Part shown: one piece after another, positions 1 to 7,236 of the stretch | How positions within the stretch are numbered: the stretch's first letter is position 1 | How the letters are laid out: every line of letters starts with the position of its first letter | Assembly: GCA_030636065.1 (NCBI GenBank) | Contig: DAOVXR010000058.1 | Coordinates: 1-8,356, forward strand | Direction of reading: 5' to 3' | Length of the DNA stretch: 8,356 nucleotides | Source: Sedimentisphaerales bacterium | GTDB lineage: Bacteria; Planctomycetota; Phycisphaerae; Sedimentisphaerales; SM23-30 | Program-made: the position numbers and the translations under genes | Notes under the pieces: generated by a model | Seen by the model: only the letters and a program-made list of their open reading frames with translations | What the model was told of the DNA's origin: nothing | The model's database searches: none

Positions 1-9
1 AAGAAAAGT

Positions 10-74
10 GGTTCAACTCCAATAAAGTTGATGCTTTTTTCAAGGCCTTGATTACAAGACCTTGGAGTTGAACC
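10..74. repeat. 65-bp palindromic element with 13-bp perfect inverted ends
   Basis: Positions 10-22 (GGTTCAACTCCAA) are the exact reverse complement of 62-74 (TTGGAGTTGAACC), with a 39-nt spacer. The octamer AGAAAAGT occurs directly on both sides, at 2-9 and 75-82. This arrangement is what a small non-autonomous insertion (MITE-like) with an 8-bp target duplication would leave. It could also simply be a long transcript hairpin. The spacer segment around 41-61 resembles 6893-6920 near the other repeat copy (shared TCAAGGC and TTACAAGACC), so part of it may belong to a larger repeat unit and not to an insertion. The palindrome is certain; the mobile origin is inference. Confidence 0.6.
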
Positions 75-76
75 AG

Positions 77-279
77 AAAAGTAGCCTGGGCCGTGTCCGC
101 CATTTGGGGTTGATTGCGATGGTCGATCTGGGTGCCACCTTTCTGTATTTCAGAGAGGTGCTTTAGTCGGTTTTCTTGAAAGTGCCAAGCATGCCCCGTG
201 TGGTGATCTTATTCGTCATTGGGATTTCGTTATTGATTCCTCATTCTGGTTTCTTAATTCGTCATTATTTTCGCAGGGT
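77..279 (+). repeat. Long dispersed repeat, copy 1 (~203 bp)
   Basis: This stretch aligns with 6972-7175 in the same orientation over its whole length, by eye at roughly 85-90% identity with one short gap near position 127. Shared blocks include GTCCGCCATTTGGG, TTCTGTATTTCAGAGAGGTG and ATTCGTCATTGGGA. A conserved hairpin lies inside: stem 136-145 with 151-160 (10 bp, one G-T pair), loop TATTT. No convincing reading frame runs through it. It lies downstream of the oxidoreductase gene, which reads towards it. Function is unknown; it behaves like a dispersed intergenic repeat. Confidence 0.8.
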
Positions 280-294
280 GTGGCTTTACCCCAC
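278..294. repeat. Short hairpin repeat (GTGGGG/CCCCAC type), degenerate copy
   Basis: Stem 278-283 pairs with 289-294 (5 of 6 pairs) around a CTTTA loop. The surrounding text (AGGGTG...CTTTACCCCACG) matches the better copy at 1785-1806. On the minus strand it falls directly after the oxidoreductase stop codon, so it could slow or end transcription there, but it has no clean T-run on that strand. Confidence 0.45.
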
Positions 295-301
295 GCGATA
301 A

Positions 302-1735
<1,434 letters not shown>

Positions 1736-1741
1736 AATTAT

Positions 1742-1748
1742 TCCTTCC
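1742..1748 (-). promoter_or_regulatory. Ribosome binding site deciding the oxidoreductase start
   Basis: GGAAGGA on the minus strand is 6 nt from the ATG at 1735. It selects this start over the in-frame ATG at 1774. Confidence 0.7.
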
Positions 1749-1788
1749 AACAAAGCTTCATAGGAGCGAACCATGTTGGTCTCGTAGG

Positions 1789-1805
1789 GTGGGGTCTTAC
1801 CCCAC
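1789..1805. repeat. Short hairpin repeat (GTGGGG/CCCCAC)
   Basis: Perfect 6-bp stem (1789-1794 with 1800-1805) with loop TCTTA, preceded by CGTAGG. Related copies are at 278-294 (degenerate), at 7169-7175 (first half only) and at the lipA stop codon (8126-8136). It lies in the 5' leader of the oxidoreductase gene. Confidence 0.6.
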
Positions 1806-1816
1806 GTGCTTATTAG

Positions 1817-1851
1817 CCCCCGATGTAAAACATGTCCCTGCGAATCGGGGG
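1817..1851. repeat. Inverted repeat CCCCCGAT...ATCGGGGG
   Basis: Perfect 8-bp arms (1817-1824 and 1844-1851) around a 19-nt loop beginning GTAAAA. The same arms and the GATGTAAAA text recur after lipA at 8207-8227 with a shorter loop, which shows that this is a repeat family. It is part of the hairpin-rich leader of the oxidoreductase gene. Confidence 0.65.
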
Positions 1852-1864
1852 ATTCTTAAGTAGG

Positions 1865-1881
1865 GCGGGCCTGTGGCCCGC
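1865..1881. repeat. Strong GC hairpin GCGGGCC-TGT-GGCCCGC
   Basis: Perfect 7-bp GC stem (1865-1871 with 1875-1881) and a 3-nt loop, followed on the plus strand by GTTTATT. It is terminator-like in shape, but no plus-strand gene ends here. On the minus strand it sits between the BNR gene's end and the oxidoreductase start, where it could end BNR transcription or structure the next leader. Confidence 0.55.
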
Positions 1882-1934
1882 GTTTATTAGCTGGCAATCA
1901 TCAGACTGAGAAAAAATACTCTTACTCTACTGTC

Positions 1935-1961
1935 ATTATATGATTATTTGGTGGAAAGCAA
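1935..1961 (-). promoter_or_regulatory. Candidate promoter for the oxidoreductase gene
   Basis: On the minus strand a perfect TATAAT (1940-1935) follows TTGCTT (1961-1956) with a 15-nt spacer, shorter than the usual 17. Transcription would start near 1928, giving a leader of about 190 nt that contains the three hairpins at 1789-1881. The perfect -10 box is the main support. Confidence 0.4.
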
Positions 1962-1989
1962 TGAGAAAAACAGAGTGATTTATTAAAGA

Positions 1990-3315
1990 TTAGTTATGAG
2001 TTACGGGTGGTATCTTCGCGTCAGTTCGTAAGACAATAGCCGTGTTATATTTTGTATATGTTTTGTAGCTGCCTTTCATCCAGAGGACAAAAGTTTGGCC
2101 GGGATGGTTGGCAGGGACGATGGGGCGCAGATTATCTTCGGTTGAATTTGATGTAATTGGCTGCCAGGTCCAGGTGTCGCCCCTGTCAGAGGTTTGTCCC
2201 TTGTAAATCTCGTAACGGCCGCTGACAGTCGGTGAGCCGTCGTGGATATTTACATCCGACGAGATATAGACCACATTGACATTGTCGGGGTCGATTGCGA
2301 TACCACCTGAATAATATGCCTCCTTTGCGTACAAGCGAGTGCCGGCGTATGCGATCTGGCGGCCCACCCAACGGCCGGCTTTTTTGTTCCAGCGTGCCCA
2401 GCGGTAACGATGGTCGTTGGAATTGAGGTGGCTGGTGTAGGCGATGATCGGATTGCCTGACGGGTCGAGATGAATGTCCCATACCCAGGCCCGGCCGGTC
2501 GGGCTGTTGACCCCATCGTATATTTGGGTGGCCTCGGACGGAGCTATCGGGCAGTCGGCAAGGTTACGAATGAATGAGCCGTCGCTGGTATATAGTTTGC
2601 CCGCCTTGTAATAGGCATGATAAAGACTGCTTATGGATTGTACCGGGTGCGAATCGGTAAAGGCGAAGTGAATCGTGTCTGTATGGTTCGTGGTGTATTT
2701 GACGTAAGGCCAATGGTCCTTGCGATAATAAATGATTTTTTTTCCGTCGCTCCAGGTTTTGCAGTTGTCTTCGGACACGGCGTATATGGGACTTCGGTCG
2801 ATTCCCCGCCAGAAATTGTAAATCCTGCCCCGCTCACCGCTTAGTTGAAACGGGTTGGCATAGGTGAAATTATCATCCTTGATGTTGGCGTGATACGTTT
2901 GTTCCGGCTGCCAGGACGTACCGTCGTAGGGTTTCGCAGAAACACGGTAGCGCATGAGATTGTCATCATGGTGTTTGGTGTAGAAAATCGTCAGGTGGCC
3001 GTCATCGCGAATCAGGATGCCAGGCACGTTGTGATCATCACCGATAAATTTCTCGTGTAAAACTGTAGTTTTCAGCGTACCGGTAACGAAATTGAAGTTA
3101 GTAACCCGGACGTCGCCTTTGCCGGTAATTGAAGCGACTGTCATCTTTTGTTTTTTGTCATAGACAACTGCCCGTTCGTCCTGGAACCAGCACCAGGCCC
3201 CATCGTTGGTGATGGTCATCTGCTCGTCCGCTCGGCAATTCACATCGCGGAAGCCGAAGCTTGTTACTACCGCCGCCAAAACAATTATAAATACCGTTAT
3301 TTTTTGCACAAGCAA
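1990..3315 (-). CDS. Secreted BNR-4 repeat (beta-propeller) protein
   Basis: Predicted exported beta-propeller protein of the BNR-4 group, about 441 aa. The start is set at TTG 3315 because GGAGG (3325-3321) is 5 nt upstream; TTG 3330 lies before that site, and GTG 3309 is an alternative. Residues about 3-22 form a hydrophobic signal segment, possibly a lipoprotein-like signal given NC at about residues 26-27. TNDGAWCWFQDERAV at about 36-50 is the N-terminal hallmark of BNR-4 proteins. GDDHNVPGILIRDDGH at about 93-107 and FYTKHHDDN supply conserved histidines. Two Asp-box-like turns are visible: SEDNCKTW (about 181-188) and SDRGDTW (about 376-382). Family members occur in polysaccharide-utilisation loci, and several polysaccharide lyase families share this fold, so glycan binding or cleavage is plausible. 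The substrate is unknown. It lies 88 bp after the peptidase gene, probably in one operon. Confidence 0.85.
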   Translation of the reverse strand: MLVQKITVFIIVLAAVVTSFGFRDVNCRADEQMTITNDGAWCWFQDERAVVYDKKQKMTVASITGKGDVRVTNFNFVTGTLKTTVLHEKFIGDDHNVPGILIRDDGHLTIFYTKHHDDNLMRYRVSAKPYDGTSWQPEQTYHANIKDDNFTYANPFQLSGERGRIYNFWRGIDRSPIYAVSEDNCKTWSDGKKIIYYRKDHWPYVKYTTNHTDTIHFAFTDSHPVQSISSLYHAYYKAGKLYTSDGSFIRNLADCPIAPSEATQIYDGVNSPTGRAWVWDIHLDPSGNPIIAYTSHLNSNDHRYRWARWNKKAGRWVGRQIAYAGTRLYAKEAYYSGGIAIDPDNVNVVYISSDVNIHDGSPTVSGRYEIYKGQTSDRGDTWTWQPITSNSTEDNLRPIVPANHPGQTFVLWMKGSYKTYTKYNTAIVLRTDAKIPPVTHN

Positions 3316-3320
3316 CGATG

Positions 3321-3325
3321 CCTCC
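3321..3325 (-). promoter_or_regulatory. Ribosome binding site pointing to a TTG start
   Basis: GGAGG on the minus strand, 5 nt before TTG 3315 and 11 nt before GTG 3309. No ATG is available near it, so the BNR gene appears to use a non-ATG start. Confidence 0.55.
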
Positions 3326-3335
3326 GTCAAAAGTG

Positions 3336-3375
3336 CCGAACGACCATCAAATCGACCCTGAACAAAAACGTTCGG
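3336..3375 (-). other. Intercistronic inverted repeat before the BNR gene
   Basis: CCGAACG (3336-3342) pairs with CGTTCGG (3369-3375), 7 bp, extendable by one G-T pair, with a 26-nt loop. It occupies the 88-bp gap between the peptidase stop and the BNR start. It could be an attenuating or RNA-stabilising hairpin, but the long loop makes it weak. Confidence 0.3.
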
Positions 3376-3403
3376 TAGCGGTTTTTACCTGGAAAGAGTA
3401 TGA

Positions 3404-5644
3404 TTATTCGCCGCCCAGCCAGTTTTCGACCATGATAATCAGGTCCGCCATATTTACTCTGCCACTCATATTTATATCTGCGTTATCGCACCAGTTGGCG
3501 GGAGCATCGCATTTGTCCGCCAGCCATTGACTGGATATGATCGCGAAATCCAGAAGGTCCACGCGTCCACTGTCGTCCAGGTCAGGGTTGTTGGGCGCAA
3601 TCACATGGAAGACAAATTCTTCATGAGCGGTAACTTGCGGATAAAAACTGTCGGTTACTTCGATGATTGCGTTATAGTCTCCCGGACTTTGTGGTGATCC
3701 GGTAAAGCAGCCCGTATCGGGATCCAGGCCTACGCCTGGCGGCAGCGCTGAGCCGCTCTGGTGGAACGTAATAGCGACCGAATCGGCGTCAGTCAATGTT
3801 TCTGCTTCATCATGGCCTGAAATAATCAGATAATCACTGCCGTCCCCGGCGGAGATGCCCACTGTTGGCGTCAGGTTGGTATTGCCGGAGCCGTAATCGA
3901 AACGAATCCGCCCGTCTTCATAAAGTGTTGCGGAGAAATTGCAAGGAGTTTCATCTTGCCAGGTTACCGCCTGCCAACGGAATGTTACTTCATCAGGCCC
4001 GGCCTGATAGATATAGATGTCGCTGCCGTCGCCGATGCTCGTATCCAGATCGTCCCACAACGGAGCGATGATTATGTTTTCGAGTAGTTTCTGGGTCGAG
4101 TTATTTTTAAGGGTTAGTGTTCCCGCAAAATCCAGGAACCCGTTACTGCAAACATTAACGCTGGTATATTCCGTGCCGTAGAAGTTAAACGTAAATGGCA
4201 GAGCGAAGGACCACATTGCATCGTCCCCGTGCCAGTTATTACTGGTTCCGTCTGTATCGAAGGAACTGGCTTCTGTCTGATAACTATAATAATCCACTAT
4301 CTGGTTCGCCTGCCAATTGTGGTAAGGTTCTTCGCCGCCGGTGGCTTCGAGACAGCAGTCTTGCATCGGTTCGCCATAGAGCCACGTAAATTCATGGGGC
4401 GGCAAAATGCTGAACATTCCACCGTTGCCGCCGATCACCGTAATGGTGTATGCGCCGGTAGTTCTGTTGAAGCCTGCCACTCGGATATAATAGGTAACAC
4501 CGGCCTGCATCGGCATTGTCAGGTACGATTTTAATGAGCCGACTTCGCATTCGTCGGAATCGTCGTTGCACGCCAGTTCTGTGCCGCCGCAGAAATCATA
4601 AACGGCTAATGACGTATCTTCCAACTGACTGTCGCACAGGGTAATAATGACATCACAGCAGTCTTCCGCGGGAGTGTATGAATGCCAGACATCAAGTTCA
4701 TCGAGAAGACAACAGCTACTGGTCAACGGTTCTTCTCCTATCATTGTTTCCGTTGCGTCATCGGTATTGCCCTCGAACGGTATTCCATCGATCAGGCTGA
4801 TAGCGTCCTCACAATCATCATTATATTCCTCGAAATTCGCTTCTGTAATACTAATGACATAAGCGCCCGTGGCGGCATTGACCCCGGCCACCCGGATATA
4901 ACATATTTCATCGGTGTCTAATTGCAGTATAAGTTCTGATTGCGGCCCACAAAATTCACTGTCGTCATTACAACCCAATTCCACCCGGCCAGGTTCGTTA
5001 CAGTCATCATAAATCGCCAATGTTGTGTCAAACGTACTGTCGCACAAACTGAACTGGAAGTACCCGGAAGACGGCGGTGTAAAGGTATGCCATACGTCTT
5101 TATTGTCCGTGCCGTCGGAGCAACTACTGTAAGATTCGCCCAACGCACCGAAAGAAATGTGATAAGACGGTATATTCAATTGTACGGGGATCGCCTGTTC
5201 GCACTCGTTATGGTCTGGCGGTGGCGACTGGGCCACAAAATCGATGCCCCAGACGTTCCCCGCGACCGGCTGCATATCCTCTGACAAACCCGTGGTTGCC
5301 TCTTGGCTGTCGAAATAGAAGTCTTCCTTTTCGGCCGTGATCACAAAATTGGCGTCCGAAGGAACATTAAGCAGGGCGTAGATTCCATTGTAATCGGTCG
5401 TCGCTGTAAAGATACAGACAGTACCCGGATCGCATGGGTCGCAGCCCGTTACCTCGCCTGTTATTTCCACTCCCGCGATGGGTCCCTCCGCCATATCGAT
5501 AACCCGGCCGCTGATGATTTCCCCTGAGCCTGAAGGAAACACATTGTAAGTGCAGGATCGCACAATTTCAAAATCCAGAACCACAGGCAGATGGTACCAC
5601 AGGTCTTTGTATCCGCCCCAGCCCATATTGAGGTGGTGATACAT
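3404..5644 (-). CDS. C-terminal part of split C10 peptidase: catalytic end, PPC-like, Ig and dockerin-like modules
   Basis: Downstream half of the broken peptidase gene; the frame is open upstream to about 5734, so the ATG at 5644 is probably not a genuine start. In 746-aa numbering from 5644, residues 1-20 (YHHLNMGWGG) end the C10 catalytic domain. About 42-136 resemble a carboxypeptidase regulatory-like domain (SGRVIDMAEGPIAGVEI). About 144-268 and 274-404 are two homologous pre-peptidase C-terminal-like domains, each with NDEC/NDDC, DVWH.(F/Y)TP, CNDDS, (Y)IRVAG and TGAY. About 450-630 look nidogen-like (FNFYGTEYTSVNVCSNGF). LPPGVGLDPDTGCFTGSP at 634-651 is typical of a putative Ig (He_PIG) domain. 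The end, DLDDSGRVDLLD and DINMSGRVNMAD, is a pair of dockerin/EF-like Ca2+ loops before NWLGGE. About 27 Cys, including three CC pairs, suggest disulfides in an exported protein. Alone this fragment lacks a signal peptide and the catalytic Cys. Confidence 0.85.
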   Translation of the reverse strand: MYHHLNMGWGGYKDLWYHLPVVLDFEIVRSCTYNVFPSGSGEIISGRVIDMAEGPIAGVEITGEVTGCDPCDPGTVCIFTATTDYNGIYALLNVPSDANFVITAEKEDFYFDSQEATTGLSEDMQPVAGNVWGIDFVAQSPPPDHNECEQAIPVQLNIPSYHISFGALGESYSSCSDGTDNKDVWHTFTPPSSGYFQFSLCDSTFDTTLAIYDDCNEPGRVELGCNDDSEFCGPQSELILQLDTDEICYIRVAGVNAATGAYVISITEANFEEYNDDCEDAISLIDGIPFEGNTDDATETMIGEEPLTSSCCLLDELDVWHSYTPAEDCCDVIITLCDSQLEDTSLAVYDFCGGTELACNDDSDECEVGSLKSYLTMPMQAGVTYYIRVAGFNRTTGAYTITVIGGNGGMFSILPPHEFTWLYGEPMQDCCLEATGGEEPYHNWQANQIVDYYSYQTEASSFDTDGTSNNWHGDDAMWSFALPFTFNFYGTEYTSVNVCSNGFLDFAGTLTLKNNSTQKLLENIIIAPLWDDLDTSIGDGSDIYIYQAGPDEVTFRWQAVTWQDETPCNFSATLYEDGRIRFDYGSGNTNLTPTVGISAGDGSDYLIISGHDEAETLTDADSVAITFHQSGSALPPGVGLDPDTGCFTGSPQSPGDYNAIIEVTDSFYPQVTAHEEFVFHVIAPNNPDLDDSGRVDLLDFAIISSQWLADKCDAPANWCDNADINMSGRVNMADLIIMVENWLGGE

Positions 5645-5699
5645 GCTTATCCCATGATAGCCGTAACCGTCGCAGACGATGGCATGACCGCTCGTATCA

Positions 5700-6854
5700 T
5701 TAGTGATGCCAAACAGGACGGGACCATTTACCGTCTAAGTTCGGATTGACCATTTCAATCAGGCCTTCACCGACATTCTCCCAATCATTAAATCCGTGTA
5801 TTCCATTTGCATAGCCGAAGGTTTCCAGCATTGCTTGTAGTGCATCGTCCATCCAGGCTCCGGAGCTATATTCAGTATAATTCATATTAACGGAAATTCC
5901 GGCATCGAAGCACAATGCCCCGATTGCCTGCCGCTGCTCTTCAGTTACACCGGCTTCGGGAACCAAGGTCATTTCAGACCATACATAAGGTCCGCCCCGG
6001 CCGTCGCCGCCGCGTGTTTTGGCCGCCTGGGTCTGCTCGTCAACTGTAATCAGAAAGTTATTACGACCGATACCGATTACCGGATATTCGTAATAACGCA
6101 TTAACTGGGCCATCGCCGTGGCCACACAACCGCAGACATAATTGTTGGGTGTGTAATAATTGTAGCATGGAGTGCCGTTCACGTTGCCCTGATCCCACTC
6201 GCTCAACAACAGTGGTGCCACGCGAATGTCAGAGATGTCGGTGAAGCCATTCGTTATAGGGGGGGCGTCGTCCGCGTATAGTGTATCCGAAGCCTCTCCA
6301 AAATGTCTCAGGTTGCGCCAGCGCGACTGTGCTTTGTCGGCGCCAGACTGCAAGGCTGCTTCTCTGCGCCCCAGGGCCTTAGTGGGTACTCCTCTTTTTC
6401 TTTCGGCAGTCAAAAGCCGGGCCGTCCGCACCCGTACAGGCAGGTCGTTATTGACCATCGCTCCCAACGGATTGTTAAGTGATGGATCATATTCTCCCTG
6501 CCGGGCAAAGGCGATGATCGGTTCGATCTGATCGTCCGCGGGCAGTATCACGAAGCCTTGTGGTTCCAGATAAACCACATAGTACAGCGGCTGTCCCGTC
6601 CCGTCCATGAAGGTATCCACCTTCTGAACCTGGCCGCCAAGGCGGGTTCCCATCGGTTCCGCATCGACGCGCAGCCAGCCGCGCACCACTTTCTCAGCCT
6701 GAATCGCTGACGTGGGTGCCGCCCATAACTGCTTGGCACACAAGAGGATAGAGCATAACGCGGTTAGGATAAAAAGGGCGTTTGCGACTCTGGTTTTTGG
6801 GAAGGTTATTTTTTCTGTGAGCACAACACTCCCCCTCTGATGATTTGATCCCAT
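5700..6854 (-). CDS. N-terminal part of split C10 family cysteine peptidase
   Basis: Secreted papain-like endopeptidase of the streptopain family (MEROPS C10), truncated by a frameshift before its catalytic His. The start is ATG 6854 (384 aa) because AGGTGGAG (6868-6861) is 6 nt upstream; a GTG at 6866 overlaps that site. Residues about 24-46 form a signal peptide (ANALFILTALCSILLCAKQLWAA, split here as ANALFILTAL and CSILLCAKQLWAA). About 50-180 resemble the C10 propeptide, with VVRGWLRVDAEPMGTRLGGQ and the GFVILPADD motif. VCGCVATAMAQLMRYY near residue 243 holds the nucleophile, Cys243 (codon 6128-6126). WSEM and the AGISVNMNYTEYSSGA stretch fit the rest of the fold. The frame ends at TAA 5702-5700 after WSRPVWHH, where the family would continue into the GHA(I/F)V His motif. 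That motif is present in the neighbouring frame. As written, this product should be inactive. Confidence 0.88.
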   Translation of the reverse strand: MGSNHQRGSVVLTEKITFPKTRVANALFILTALCSILLCAKQLWAAPTSAIQAEKVVRGWLRVDAEPMGTRLGGQVQKVDTFMDGTGQPLYYVVYLEPQGFVILPADDQIEPIIAFARQGEYDPSLNNPLGAMVNNDLPVRVRTARLLTAERKRGVPTKALGRREAALQSGADKAQSRWRNLRHFGEASDTLYADDAPPITNGFTDISDIRVAPLLLSEWDQGNVNGTPCYNYYTPNNYVCGCVATAMAQLMRYYEYPVIGIGRNNFLITVDEQTQAAKTRGGDGRGGPYVWSEMTLVPEAGVTEEQRQAIGALCFDAGISVNMNYTEYSSGAWMDDALQAMLETFGYANGIHGFNDWENVGEGLIEMVNPNLDGKWSRPVWHH

Positions 6855-6860
6855 AATATT

Positions 6861-6868
6861 CTCCACCT
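6861..6868 (-). promoter_or_regulatory. Ribosome binding site of the peptidase gene
   Basis: AGGTGGAG on the minus strand, 6 nt before ATG 6854. It fixes this start over the overlapping GTG at 6866. Confidence 0.75.
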
Positions 6869-6923
6869 TCGTTGTTAAGGTATTATAAGGCTGTCAAGGC
6901 TCTACAGGCCCTTACAAGACCCC

Positions 6924-6952
6924 ATTATACATATTTTTCCGTTCCAATACAA
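6924..6952 (-). promoter_or_regulatory. Candidate sigma-70-type promoter for the peptidase-BNR operon
   Basis: On the minus strand, TTGTAT (6952-6947), a 17-nt spacer and a perfect TATAAT (6929-6924) form a well-spaced promoter. The start would be near 6917, with a leader of about 62 nt. A second TATAAT at 6887-6882 lacks a good -35 box. Confidence 0.5.
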
Positions 6953-6971
6953 GGAAAATCGACCCTGCGTC

Positions 6972-7175
6972 AAAAGTAGTAGCCCGGGCCATGTCCGCCA
7001 TTTGGGACTGATTGCGTTGGTGTTTGGGTGCCACCTTTCTGTATTTCAGAGAGGTGCTTTAGCCGGTTTTCTTAAAAGTGGCATGCACACTCCGTGTGGC
7101 GATCTTATTCGTCATTGGGACTTCGTCATTGATTCCTCATTCTGGTTTCTTAATTCATCATTATCCTTGTAGGGT
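6972..7175 (+). repeat. Long dispersed repeat, copy 2 (~204 bp)
   Basis: Same-orientation partner of 77-279, with scattered substitutions and a gap of about 4 nt. It keeps the internal hairpin (7032-7041 with 7047-7056, loop TATTT), so the structure has survived divergence elsewhere in the unit. It fills most of the gap between the divergent peptidase and lipA genes and ends at AGGGT, as copy 1 does. No reading frame is shared by the two copies. The pair spans about 7.1 kb and brackets the whole minus-strand gene block. Confidence 0.8.
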
Positions 7176-7224
7176 ACGATAAAATCACATCAGAATAAAA
7201 CTACCGGTACAATATCTATCCGGC

Positions 7225-7230
7225 TATAAT
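7225..7230 (+). promoter_or_regulatory. -10 box for lipA implying a leaderless transcript
   Basis: A perfect TATAAT ends 6 nt before the lipA ATG at 7237, so initiation at the normal distance would begin at or within about a base or two of the A of the start codon. No Shine-Dalgarno sequence lies between them. The -35 region (about 7201-7208) is not a good match, and TACAAT at 7208-7213 is an alternative -10. Confidence 0.45.
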
Positions 7231-7236
7231 ACGGTT

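Larger units (their letters stand above)
3404..6854 (-). pseudogene. C10 (streptopain-like) peptidase gene interrupted by a frameshift
   Basis: Read together, two adjacent open frames form one secreted cysteine peptidase of about 1,150 aa with a multidomain tail. The first frame carries the signal peptide, propeptide and catalytic Cys and stops with TAA at 5702-5700. The next frame, open from about 5734, reads VLFGITNDTSGHAIVCDGYG and then YHHLNMGWGG. These are the catalytic His region (His codon 5686-5684) and the Asn/Trp region expected next in C10 peptidases. The shift must therefore lie within 5734-5700. One or two bases gained or lost would mend it; a 5-bp loss from a tandem CCTGTCCTGT would also explain the missing residues and would restore RPVLFGI. 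No other stop or damage is visible, which suggests a recent mutation or a sequencing or assembly error. Programmed frameshifting is unlikely. Confidence 0.8.

Noticed and set aside
1..301. CRISPR array or tandem repeat array near the left edge
   Set aside because: The repeats are one palindrome and one long unit; there are no regularly spaced short repeats with spacers.
1783..1881. Riboswitch upstream of the oxidoreductase gene
   Set aside because: The hairpins are simple inverted repeats with copies elsewhere in the window, and I see no conserved aptamer core.
5700..5734. Programmed ribosomal frameshift in the peptidase gene
   Set aside because: The overlap has no classical slippery heptamer or clear downstream structure, and C10 peptidases are not known to me to use recoding. 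A mutation or sequence error is simpler.
6882..6897. TTGACA (6897-6892) with TATAAT (6887-6882) as a promoter on the minus strand
   Set aside because: The two hexamers are only 4 nt apart, far too close for sigma-70 recognition.
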